Positions 16,619-24,498 of a stretch of DNA of 64,000 nucleotides are shown here, in pieces (the first letter of the stretch is position 1; every line of letters starts with the position of its first letter). The notes under the pieces were generated by a model that made no database searches, was not told where the DNA came from, and saw nothing but the letters and a program-made list of their open reading frames with translations. A program made the translations under genes and the position numbers. Source of the DNA: Fibrella forsythiae (GTDB lineage Bacteria > Bacteroidota > Bacteroidia > Cytophagales > Spirosomataceae); assembly GCF_017353175.1 (NCBI RefSeq), contig NZ_JAFMYW010000009.1, positions 186,001 to 250,000 on the forward strand, written 5' to 3'.

Positions 16619-17830
16619 ATGAACGCATATATCATTGACGGCGTACGAACGCCCATTGGCAACTTCGGCGGATCGCTGGCTACCACCCGCGCCGACGATA
16701 TGGCCGCTATGGTCATCAAAGCGCTTGTCGAGAAAAACCCCACCATTCCCCCCGACGCCTACGCTGATGTGATACTGGGCTGCGCCAATCAGGCGGGCGA
16801 CGATAACCGGAACGTGGCGCGCATGGCGCTACTGCTGGCCGGACTGCCTTATACCGTTCCTGGCGAAACCGTCAATCGGCTTTGTGCGTCGGGTATGTCG
16901 GCGGTGGTACAGGCGGGGCGGGCTATTCAGGCGGGCGACGGCGAGGTGTTGATTGCGGGGGGCGTCGAAAACATGACGCGCGGCCCCTGGGTCATCTCCA
17001 AAACGTCGAAACCGTTTGGTAACGACGCCGAAATGGCCGACAGCAGTTTCGGCTGGCGGTTCATCAACCCCCGCATGCGCGACCTGTACGGCGTCGATGC
17101 GATGGGCGTAACGGCTGAAAACCTAGCCGAGATATACCAGATCAGCCGCGCCGATCAAGATCAGTTTGCCTACTGGTCGCAGCAGAAAGCGGCCGCTGCC
17201 CGGCAGGCGGGTCGGTTCGCAAGGGAGATCGTCGGCGTAGCTATTCCACAGAAAAAAGGTGACCCGCTTCTGTTCGACACGGATGAGTTTATCAAGCCAG
17301 CGACAACGCCCGACGGCCTGGCCAAGCTCAAAACGGCGTTTAAAAAAGCAGACGCAGGCGGAACCGTCACGGCGGGTAATGCCTCGGGCCTGAATGATGG
17401 CGCGGCGGCGGTGCTGATGGCGTCCGAAACAGCCGTTTCCCGCTATGGCCTGACCCCATTGGCCCGCATCGTCAGCTCGGCCGTGGTGGGAGTAGAGCCG
17501 CGCATTATGGGTATTGGCCCCGTTGGCGCTTCGCAACAGGCATTGGCCAAAGCCGGACTAACGCTGGATCAGATGGACGTGATCGAACTCAACGAAGCCT
17601 TTGCCGCCCAGAGTCTGGCCTGCACCCGCCTGCTCGGTCTGGCCGATAATGACCCGCGCATCAATCCCAACGGCGGTGCCATCGCCCTTGGCCACCCGCT
17701 GGGTATGTCGGGTGCTCGCATCCTCCATTCGGCCGCGCTGGAGTTACAGCTTCAGCAGAAACAATATGCTCTGGTCACCATGTGCGTCGGCGTTGGTCAG
17801 GGCTATGCGGTGGTGCTGGAAAGGGAGTAA
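16619..17830 (+). CDS. pcaF: 3-oxoadipyl-CoA thiolase (acetyl-CoA acyltransferase)
   Basis: A 403-residue thiolase. The acyl-accepting Cys is in 'NRLCASGM' near residue 90, the catalytic His in '[16 protein letters not shown]' near residue 360, and the C-terminal Cys in 'CVGVGQG' near residue 389. In the pca cluster it most likely splits 3-oxoadipyl-CoA into succinyl-CoA and acetyl-CoA, the last step of the pathway. The sequence alone would also fit a general acetyl-CoA acetyltransferase; the neighbours decide. Pyrimidine/purine word arrays separate it from the CoA-transferase gene. Confidence 0.92.
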   Translation: MNAYIIDGVRTPIGNFGGSLATTRADDMAAMVIKALVEKNPTIPPDAYADVILGCANQAGDDNRNVARMALLLAGLPYTVPGETVNRLCASGMSAVVQAGRAIQAGDGEVLIAGGVENMTRGPWVISKTSKPFGNDAEMADSSFGWRFINPRMRDLYGVDAMGVTAENLAEIYQISRADQDQFAYWSQQKAAAARQAGRFAREIVGVAIPQKKGDPLLFDTDEFIKPATTPDGLAKLKTAFKKADAGGTVTAGNASGLNDGAAAVLMASETAVSRYGLTPLARIVSSAVVGVEPRIMGIGPVGASQQALAKAGLTLDQMDVIELNEAFAAQSLACTRLLGLADNDPRINPNGGAIALGHPLGMSGARILHSAALELQLQQKQYALVTMCVGVGQGYAVVLERE

Positions 17831-17831
17831 T

Positions 17832-17932
17832 GGAGGAAAGGTTGGAAAGGAGAAAAGGGAGAGCAAACTTCACCATTCCAACCTATTCTCCTTTATTCCC
17901 TTCCTCCTTTATTCCTTTCCAACCTTTCCTCC
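17832..17932. repeat. Purine/pyrimidine word-array inverted repeat between pcaF and pcaIJ
   Basis: The left arm (17832-17852, GGAGGAAAGGTTGGAAAGGAG) and right arm (17911-17932) are near-perfect complements. Additional GGAGAAAAGGG and CTCCTTTATTCCC words lie between them. The strand asymmetry is extreme: almost all purine on the left, almost all pyrimidine on the right up to the next ATG at 17939. Confidence 0.85.
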
Positions 17933-17938
17933 TTTCCT

Positions 17939-19285
17939 ATGAAACACGTTCCCCAACTGACCGCCTCTGAGGCTGCTTCCTTTGTAAAAGACGGTGATAC
18001 GCTGTTGCAGGGCGGTTTTGGCATGACGGGTAATCCCGTACACCTGATGCACGCCCTGGCCGAACTGGGCACGAAAAACCTCACGTTCGTAGGCAACAAT
18101 ACGGGCGAACCGGGCCTGGGTGGGGGGCGGCTGCTCCGAAACGGGCAGCTTAAAAAGATGATCGGCTCGTTCTTTACCAGCAACCCCGACGCGGTTAGGG
18201 CGGCACAGTCGGGGGCGGTGGCGTATGAACTGTTGCCCCAGGGTACACTGGCCGAAGCTATCCGGGCGGGGGGCGCGGGCATTGGCGGTTTTTATACCCC
18301 AACCGCCGTAGGTACGTTGATCGCCGACGGGCACGAAACCAAAGTGATCGACGGGGTAGAGCAGGTATTTGTGAAAGGCATTCGGGGCAACGTGGCCTTC
18401 ATTCGGGCGTGGCGGGCCGATACCGCTGGCAACCTGACCTACCGCATGACCGAGCAGAATTTCAACAAAGCCATGGCCACCGCCGCCGATCTGGTCATTG
18501 CTGAGGTAGAAGAGATCGTGCCCGTTGGGTCCATTGCCCCCGAACACATTCACACGCCCGGCTGCTACGTCGATTATCTGGTGCAGGCCACCCTCACGCC
18601 CGACGACCTGGGCATGTCGGTGTCGGTGTCGGCGGGCAAGAAGGTCGACGATGCCCGGATGAACATGGCGAAACGGGCCCTGGCCGAGCTGCAACCCGGC
18701 AACGTGGTCAATCTGGGTATCGGCATTCCGACCCTGGTGGCCGACCTGATCACGCCCGAACACGGGATCATGCTCCATACCGAAAATGGGATGCTGGGCG
18801 TTGGCCCAGCGCCTACCGATGGGGGCGGGGCCATGCACTACCCCGTCAATGCGGGTAAGATTCCGGTAACAGCCATTCCCGGCAGTAGCTATTTCGATAG
18901 TGCCGATTCGTTTGGCATGATTCGCGGCAAACACATCGACGTGGCCATTATGGGCGGGCTGGAAGTAGACGAAGCTGCCAATCTGGCTAACTGGGCCGTG
19001 CCGGGCAAGCCGCTGCTGGGCGTTGGCGGCGCGATGGACCTTGCCTCGGGCGCGAAAAAGCTCATCATCACGCTCACCCACACGAACCCCGACGGGTCAT
19101 CGAAACTGGTGCCGAGTTGTACGCTGCCCATCACCGCCCTGAACGCCGTTGATCTGGTCATCACCGATCTGGCCGTTTTCGCGTTCCCCGGTGGCAAGCT
19201 GACGCTCATCGAACTCATGCCCGGCACTACCCTCGACGAGGTACGCGCCAAAACCACCGCCCACTTCATCGAACGACTGGGCTAA
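17939..19285 (+). CDS. pcaIJ: Fused 3-oxoadipate CoA-transferase (alpha+beta subunits)
   Basis: The 448-residue product carries both subunits of a class I CoA-transferase. Residues 1 to about 220 are PcaI/ScoA-like ('[19 protein letters not shown]', '[11 protein letters not shown]'). Residues from about 235 on are PcaJ/ScoB-like ('[20 protein letters not shown]', then the catalytic Glu of '[12 protein letters not shown]' near 282). It transfers CoA from succinyl-CoA to 3-oxoadipate. A single fused chain resembles eukaryotic SCOT; bacterial pcaI and pcaJ are usually separate. Acetoacetate as substrate cannot be excluded, but the pcaF neighbour supports oxoadipate. Confidence 0.9.
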   Translation: MKHVPQLTASEAASFVKDGDTLLQGGFGMTGNPVHLMHALAELGTKNLTFVGNNTGEPGLGGGRLLRNGQLKKMIGSFFTSNPDAVRAAQSGAVAYELLPQGTLAEAIRAGGAGIGGFYTPTAVGTLIADGHETKVIDGVEQVFVKGIRGNVAFIRAWRADTAGNLTYRMTEQNFNKAMATAADLVIAEVEEIVPVGSIAPEHIHTPGCYVDYLVQATLTPDDLGMSVSVSAGKKVDDARMNMAKRALAELQPGNVVNLGIGIPTLVADLITPEHGIMLHTENGMLGVGPAPTDGGGAMHYPVNAGKIPVTAIPGSSYFDSADSFGMIRGKHIDVAIMGGLEVDEAANLANWAVPGKPLLGVGGAMDLASGAKKLIITLTHTNPDGSSKLVPSCTLPITALNAVDLVITDLAVFAFPGGKLTLIELMPGTTLDEVRAKTTAHFIERLG

Positions 19286-19307
19286 TGGGTACGTATAGAG
19301 GTATGTA

Positions 19308-19375
19308 TTGCTTTGCGCTCTAGGTTGCTGACGCCTAGTCGAAGGGCCATGCGTCAGCAACCTAGCTCGCGAAGC
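19308..19375. repeat. Inverted repeat after pcaIJ
   Basis: The inner arms TAGGTTGCTGACGC (19321-19334) and its complement (19351-19364) are perfect. Outer arms TTGCTTTGCGCTC and GCTCGCGAAGC pair imperfectly. The loop contains TAGTCGAAGGGCC, as in the hairpin at 9173. Confidence 0.85.
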
Positions 19376-19516
19376 CTCCTGGCAAAAGCAAATCAAACCA
19401 ACCCAACCCGCTTCACCGAAACACACGCTTAAAAAGTGGCATCTTGCTTTTGCATAGATGCAGCAAGCTAGTTTTCCCGTTTGAAAATCGGCATTTTGCG
19501 GTCAACTCTGTAAACG

Positions 19517-20545
19517 ATGAAAAACATTATCAGAAGTCTCTTCTTTCTGTGTAGTACGGTGCCTGCTCTGGCGCAATGGCAGCCGCAGTCTGTCAACACC
19601 ACGGCCAGTTTTCGCTCTGTCAGCGTAGCTAGCCCCAATGTTGTCTGGATCGGTGGTACTAAAGGAACATTCGTTCACACGGCCGATGGCGGCAAAACGT
19701 GGCAGACCGGTACCATTCCTGATGCCCAGGACTGCGACTTCCGCGATGTAAAGGCCGTTGATGACCAGACGGCTTATTTCATGAGCGCCGGACTGGCGGA
19801 AAAAGGACAGGCCCGCATCTACAAAACCACCAACGGTGGCCAGTCCTGGACGCTGCTTTACCAGACACAGCAACCCGGTGTGTTTCTCGACGGTATTGAC
19901 TTCTGGGACAAACAACACGGCATCGTCTTCGGTGATCCCGTCAACGGAAAGTGGTTCATCCTGACAACCGACGATGGCGGCCAAACCTGGCAACCCGTAC
20001 CGCCTGATCAACTGCCGCCCATGCAGCCGAATGAAGCGGCGTTTGCGGCCAGCGGCACCAGCCTCGTCGTGCAGGGCAAGCAAAACGTCTGGATCGCGTC
20101 AGGCGGTGCTACGAACGGACGCGTATTCCGGTCCAGCGATCGGGGTCGGACGTGGGCTGTTGCCGCCACACCCTTGCCCGCCGGCGAAGCGACAGGTCTG
20201 TTCGGTATGCAGTTTTTCAGCGATAAAAATGGTATGGCGGTTGGCGGCAACTATAAACAGGAGAACCTGCCGGGGGCTAATGCCACCATTACCCGCGACG
20301 GTGGGCAAACCTGGCAACTCGTTGCCGCCACCAACCCGCCCGGCTTAAAAGAAGCCATCGCGATACTCCCCGGTGATTACCTGCTGGCCGTTGGCCCGTC
20401 GGGTACGAGTTTATCCGCCGATCAGGGCCAGACCTGGAACAAGCTCGACTTCGAAGGGTTTCATTCACTCGCCTGCGCCAAAGGCACCTGCTACGCCGTA
20501 GGCGCAAAGGGGAAAGTCAGTAAGCAGGTGTTCAAATTTAAGTAG
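19517..20545 (+). CDS. Secreted BNR/YCF48-like beta-propeller protein
   Basis: The 342-residue protein has a Sec signal peptide (to about residue 20, '...STVPALAQ') followed by six or so Asp-box repeats of the form S/T-x-D-x-G-x-T-W: 'TADGGKTWQ', 'TTNGGQSWT', 'TTDDGGQTWQ', 'SSDRGRTWA', 'TRDGGQTWQ', 'SADQGQTWN'. These build a sialidase/YCF48-type propeller, but no sialidase arginine triad is evident, so enzymatic function is not claimed. It is preceded by an AT-rich upstream region and followed by a strong terminator hairpin, suggesting a single-gene transcript. Confidence 0.85.
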   Translation: MKNIIRSLFFLCSTVPALAQWQPQSVNTTASFRSVSVASPNVVWIGGTKGTFVHTADGGKTWQTGTIPDAQDCDFRDVKAVDDQTAYFMSAGLAEKGQARIYKTTNGGQSWTLLYQTQQPGVFLDGIDFWDKQHGIVFGDPVNGKWFILTTDDGGQTWQPVPPDQLPPMQPNEAAFAASGTSLVVQGKQNVWIASGGATNGRVFRSSDRGRTWAVAATPLPAGEATGLFGMQFFSDKNGMAVGGNYKQENLPGANATITRDGGQTWQLVAATNPPGLKEAIAILPGDYLLAVGPSGTSLSADQGQTWNKLDFEGFHSLACAKGTCYAVGAKGKVSKQVFKFK

Positions 20546-20560
20546 AGTACATGAGTTCAA

Positions 20561-20601
20561 TCAAAAAGCCGCGCTCAATACAGATTGGCGCGGCTTTTTG
20601 A
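20561..20601 (+). terminator. Rho-independent terminator after the propeller gene
   Basis: A perfect 14-bp stem (TCAAAAAGCCGCGC, 20561-20574, with 20588-20601) has a 13-base loop and a T-run inside the right arm. Its stem core is the same as that of the hairpin at 21671-21749 on the other side of the rpn gene. Confidence 0.88.
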
Positions 20602-20733
20602 TGTGACCACAAATTTAACCTAACGGCCTTATTTGTTTCCGAAGCGTGCTGGAGCAAAAGCAGTAGGCTTGGCCGGTTTTGTCTCACTTCTTTCGGACGT
20701 GCTTAGACAAATCCGAAGCAACGTGCCTGATTA

Positions 20734-20813
20734 TCACTTCTTCTGCTTGAGGCGTTCGTCGAGCACCTTGATGAAGTAGCCGCCTACCACGGAGCCTGGA
20801 AACCAACCTGATT
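20734..20813 (-). pseudogene. Remnant of a DUF4965 gene 3' end
   Basis: Read on the minus strand, this segment reproduces the last 25 or so codons of the DUF4965 gene at 21764, ending in 'GGYFIKVLDERLKQKK' and a stop. Third-position substitutions and a 4-base deletion near 20795 break the frame. No further homology is visible upstream of it; the rpn gene starts 25 bases away. It is a decayed tail of a former second copy, left when the rest of the gene was lost or replaced by the rpn gene. Confidence 0.88.
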
Positions 20814-20837
20814 CAGTCTTTCTAATACATTTGAGGC

Positions 20838-21671
20838 ATGGAGACAAGCGTATACATTCCAATTATTTCAGATTACGGTTTCAAAGCCACGTTTGGCAAT
20901 GAAGCCGACAGCCTTTTTCTGCGTACAGCTTTACAAGCGCTTATCAAGTCGGATACGCCTATTCGAGAGGTGCATTTTGATAAGAACGCATTTGAAGCAT
21001 TGACAATTGACAGTCGGAGTGGCATTTTTGATTTGGCCTGTACGGACGAAAACGGTACGCAATTCATTGTTGAAATGCAGTTGGGGCTGGCACCTCATTT
21101 CGTTCAGCGCATGAAGTTTTATGCCCTGCACAAGTTTAACACCGTTGTAGAGAGGGGTAACTTCGACTATGCCAATCTGCCTAAGATTTATGCCATTGCT
21201 ATCCTGGCGAAGAATATCCTGCCAACAACGCATTTTCACACCATTGCTAACCTCCGGAGCGAAGAAGGTGAAATCATTGACAGTCAACTGTCGTTTATAA
21301 CCGTAGAACTGGCTAAATTCACCAAGCAAGTGGCTGAGATAGAGACTGATTTAGAAAAGCTTGTTTACACCATGAAAACGCTTCACACAACAGAACCGAC
21401 GCAGTATCCGGCCTTCTGGAACGAAGAATGGCTACGTCGGGCTATCGAAGAGTTAGATACGCGTAAAATGACCCCTGAAGAACGGGCGTACTTTGCGCGC
21501 GTTACAGCGGCCAACGCCGAAGCGGTTAAGGCCGAAAAGCAACGCATTGATGATGTAAAGAGAGGCACGATCAGAAAGTTACTTTTACAAGGAAAGCTGA
21601 CTGTCGAAGACATTGCGGATGCTAATGACGTGTCTGTTGATTTTGTGCTTGACGTTCAGCGTAAGCTATAA
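20838..21671 (+). CDS. Rpn family recombination-promoting nuclease / putative transposase (PD-(D/E)XK)
   Basis: A 277-residue protein that begins with the family hallmark 'YIPIISDYGFKATFG'. The nuclease core 'GIFDLACTDENGTQFIVEMQ' (residues about 67-86) gives the D-x(n)-E-x-Q variant of the PD-(D/E)XK site. A charged helical C terminus with a resolvase-like tail 'GKLTVEDIADANDVSVDFVL' follows. Rpn proteins act as DNA endonucleases linked to RecA-independent recombination and possibly phage defence. The gene is bracketed by two copies of the same hairpin and by two copies of the DUF4965 3' end, a sign of insertion. Its base usage is more AT-rich than that of the neighbours. Confidence 0.9.
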   Translation: METSVYIPIISDYGFKATFGNEADSLFLRTALQALIKSDTPIREVHFDKNAFEALTIDSRSGIFDLACTDENGTQFIVEMQLGLAPHFVQRMKFYALHKFNTVVERGNFDYANLPKIYAIAILAKNILPTTHFHTIANLRSEEGEIIDSQLSFITVELAKFTKQVAEIETDLEKLVYTMKTLHTTEPTQYPAFWNEEWLRRAIEELDTRKMTPEERAYFARVTAANAEAVKAEKQRIDDVKRGTIRKLLLQGKLTVEDIADANDVSVDFVLDVQRKL

Positions 21672-21749
21672 GTCAGGTACGTTCCTTCACCAAAAAGCCG
21701 CGCTCAGTATCAACTGGCGCGGCTTTTTGGTGAAGGAACGTACCTGACT
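21671..21749. terminator. Perfect 33-bp palindromic hairpin between rpn and DUF4965 genes
   Basis: Arms 21671-21703 and 21717-21749 are exactly complementary over 33 bp with a 13-base loop. The core AAAAAGCCGCGC/GCGCGGCTTTTT would work as a bidirectional terminator for the two convergent genes. The outer part carries ACGTACCT in both arms (AGGTACGT at 21675, ACGTACCT at 21738). The last base of the rpn stop codon is the first base of the left arm. Confidence 0.92.
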
Positions 21750-21763
21750 TATTTGGTAGCCAG

Positions 21764-24259
21764 TTATTTTTTCTGTTTGAGGCGTTCGTCGAGCATTTTG
21801 ATGAAATAGCCGCCTACCACAGAGCGGGCCTGGAAACCGACTTGCTTGGCGTTGGTGGTTTCGTGCCAGTCAGAGAGGGGTACGCGCGATGGGGTTTCGT
21901 TGGCGTACTTCCAGATGGGATCAATAAACGCTTTGAAATCCCGGTCTGAGTCGGTCATCGTGGCGGTCCAGATGATCCAGTCAGACTTGGTGTAGGTCTT
22001 GCGGCTGTCGAGGGGCAGGCCGTAGGGCTTCTGGTTTTTCAGGTAGAAATCGATCTCCTGTTTCGCCACTTCTTTGGGGAACACGTCTAGGCCCAGCAGC
22101 TTATCCCACACGATGTTGTATTTCTGGCTCCAGCTGCCGGGCGTTTTGTCGAAGGTCAGGGCGTAATGGTCGCCGTCTTTGTCCATCTCCATCCAGCGGC
22201 GGGCCATGTCGCGGGCCAGCGTCATGTATTCATCAGCCACTTTCTGGTCGCCAAGTTGCCCGGCCATCTGCCCGTAGGCGGCAATGCCCATAATGGCCTT
22301 GGCCGACAGGTTAGCGTTACGGGCCAGGTGACCGGCAAAATCATCGGTACACAGTTGATTGCCGGGGTCGAAGCCGTCGCGTTTCAGGAAGCCCACCCAC
22401 TTGGTTAGCGTAGGCCAGTGCTCGCGGGCGAAGTTGGGGTTACCGTCTATCTTCACCGACGCGGCCGTCAGGATGATCATGTTCCCGGCTTCTTCCACAG
22501 GCATGTCTTCGCCATAGGTCTGTCCGTTGGCGAGTGGGTACGTGCCAATGTCATGCGCGGGGAAATCTTTCTTCCACTGGCCCGACTCGCTGTAATCGAA
22601 GATGAACCGCAGCAAACCTTTGGCCAGCTCGTTGTTATACAGCAGGAACATGGGGGCCGATGGGTACGTTACGTCGACCGTGCCGATAGAGCCATTCGAG
22701 AAGTTCTCTTTTGACAGGAAGAACACTTCGCCCTTCGGGCCAGCCACGATCTTGTGGGCGGCAATGGCCTGACGGTAGGCTAGCTGGCAGAGGTCGGCGT
22801 ATTCTTTACCGCCGGCTTTGCGGGCTTCATCGTAGAGCTGCTTGTCGAAATCGGTGCTTTTCTGGCGGATGCGGTTATAGTCGGTTTCGGCGGCTTGCAG
22901 GGTTTTCTCCATCGTCATGTTGGGGTCGCGGTGCCACCAGCCACGCAGGTTTTTGCCAAAATACTGCACCGAATACAGGTCGTCGTAGCCCAGCAGCAGG
23001 TGTTTAGCCGTACCTTCTTTTGAGACATTACCCAGGTTCAGCACCGTGGCCAGCGTGACGTTACTGGCTACATCAGCCGCATTTTTGGCGTTAGCTGCCA
23101 GCGTGCCTTTGCTCGAGAAGGCCTGTTTCAGTGCCGCCGCCGGACCAGCCACAACCCGGTTGCCCGTTCCCTGTGGCACCGCCAGATAGGCGTAGCCCCA
23201 GTCGATGCGGACGTTGTCGCCTTTGCGGCCCAGCACCGGTTGCGCTTTTGTGCCGACCGATGCGTAGGCCAGCCCGGCACCCTGCCCGGCTTTCGTGACC
23301 ACATCCTGACCCACGGTGTTGGTTGCTACCGTGGCGGCTTCACCGAAATAGACCTGCACCGCATGTGGTTTTCCATCCATCGACTTGGCCTCGAAGGTGA
23401 CGTAACTAACTGGACGGGCAGCTATTTCCAACTCATCGAGCAGCAGCGGTGACAGGAAACTAACGCGCAGATCGACCGGGCCAGCCGTAAACGTGTAGTC
23501 GGTCTGCGTAGCGGTCACATTGACGCTATTCTGGATTGCCTGCGATACCGTTGGCGCGGTGGCGGGACTAACCAAACCCATATCGATGAACGATCCGCCT
23601 ACCGGGCTCACACAATGCGCTGCCAGCACATTACGCCCTTTACGCAGTGCTTTCTGGCCTTCAATCGGGAGCGCCAGGTAGATGTATTCGCCCGCGCAAC
23701 AGGGTTTGCTTACCAGTAAAACGCCGTTCAGATAGACCGACACATCATCATCGTGACTGATGGCCAGCAGCAATTTCGACGGATCCGTTTTGCCATCGTA
23801 GGTGAACTCGCGGCGAATGTGGATGCCGTTTTTGTCGGTGCGGCTGCTGAGCCAGGGTGTCCGCGATTCGGGCGTATCGCCGAACGGGCCGGGGCCGGTT
23901 TTCCATCCCTGCGCATTGTAATCTGGTTTTTCCCAGCCCTCGCCGGGGTCAGTCAGCGTGTATTGAGCCGTGTAGGGCTTCGCCTCGCCCGTGGGCAGCA
24001 GCGCATTGTACACGGTTGGCGATCCACCCAGAAACTGATAGGTCCGGCCATCGACCCGCACAATGCCTTCGAGGGATTGTGGTTTGCCGGTCCAGTGGCG
24101 GGTGGGGCTGTCGGTGAGGCGATCGGTGGTACTCCAGATGCTGAAATACGGATCGTGGGTAATGAGCGGATAGGCAGGTGGCCGAAGTGTCTGTGCCTGT
24201 GCAGTGGTTAGCGCGAGGGCAGCGGCAAGAAGAAGTAAGCGAAAGGGACTTTTTCTCAT
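21764..24259 (-). CDS. Secreted GtaA/DUF4965 family protein
   Basis: The start at 24259 gives a clear Sec signal peptide ('MRKSPFRLLLLAAALALT...AQAQ'); an upstream in-frame Met adds 15 residues without benefit. The 831-residue protein has DUF4964 at the N terminus ('YPLITHDPYFSIWS'), then an inserted beta-sandwich of about 150 residues ('DDDVSVYLNGVLLVSKP', resembling a galactose-binding fold), then DUF5127 and the helical DUF4965 domain ('NFSNGSIGTVDVTYPSAPMF', 'YGEDMPVEEAGNMIIL'). The family includes fungal glutaminase GtaA, but many Bacteroidota members lie near carbohydrate loci and resemble (alpha/alpha)6 glycosidases. The substrate is unknown. Confidence 0.85.
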   Translation of the reverse strand: MRKSPFRLLLLAAALALTTAQAQTLRPPAYPLITHDPYFSIWSTTDRLTDSPTRHWTGKPQSLEGIVRVDGRTYQFLGGSPTVYNALLPTGEAKPYTAQYTLTDPGEGWEKPDYNAQGWKTGPGPFGDTPESRTPWLSSRTDKNGIHIRREFTYDGKTDPSKLLLAISHDDDVSVYLNGVLLVSKPCCAGEYIYLALPIEGQKALRKGRNVLAAHCVSPVGGSFIDMGLVSPATAPTVSQAIQNSVNVTATQTDYTFTAGPVDLRVSFLSPLLLDELEIAARPVSYVTFEAKSMDGKPHAVQVYFGEAATVATNTVGQDVVTKAGQGAGLAYASVGTKAQPVLGRKGDNVRIDWGYAYLAVPQGTGNRVVAGPAAALKQAFSSKGTLAANAKNAADVASNVTLATVLNLGNVSKEGTAKHLLLGYDDLYSVQYFGKNLRGWWHRDPNMTMEKTLQAAETDYNRIRQKSTDFDKQLYDEARKAGGKEYADLCQLAYRQAIAAHKIVAGPKGEVFFLSKENFSNGSIGTVDVTYPSAPMFLLYNNELAKGLLRFIFDYSESGQWKKDFPAHDIGTYPLANGQTYGEDMPVEEAGNMIILTAASVKIDGNPNFAREHWPTLTKWVGFLKRDGFDPGNQLCTDDFAGHLARNANLSAKAIMGIAAYGQMAGQLGDQKVADEYMTLARDMARRWMEMDKDGDHYALTFDKTPGSWSQKYNIVWDKLLGLDVFPKEVAKQEIDFYLKNQKPYGLPLDSRKTYTKSDWIIWTATMTDSDRDFKAFIDPIWKYANETPSRVPLSDWHETTNAKQVGFQARSVVGGYFIKMLDERLKQKK

Positions 24260-24396
24260 AAGGAGTGCATGTTGCAGGCCGACTGCTGTGGAAATAGCCA
24301 CCAACAGCCCGCCGTTTCAACGTAAAGCAAGGTTGGTAGGTAATTATCCTATAACTGCACTCAAGATTGATTCACTGGCCCAATAGGGGGATTTTA

Positions 24397-24498
24397 TAGT
24401 TTACTGTTTGCCGTTTACAGTTTACGGTTGCTCTGCCAATATACCTGAATGTGGTCTGGCAGCGCAACCGTAAACTGTAAACGGCAAACAGTAAACTA
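24397..24498. repeat. Perfect 35-bp inverted repeat of TTTAC/GTAAA words
   Basis: Arms 24397-24431 and 24464-24498 are exactly complementary over 35 bp. Each arm is built from a repeated word (TAGTTTACTGTTTGCCGTTTA...). The last three bases of the right arm are the stop codon of the minus-strand TolB-like gene, so that gene ends inside the stem. Confidence 0.95.

Noticed and set aside
20826-20833. TACATTTG as -7 element for rpn
   Set aside because: It matches TAnnTTTG, but only four bases separate it from the ATG and no -33 TTTG is at the proper distance; only a leaderless message would allow it.
20561-21749. Insertion sequence carrying the rpn gene
   Set aside because: The flanking hairpins are not terminal inverted repeats of a defined element and no target-site duplication is seen; the direct duplication of neighbour sequence fits better.
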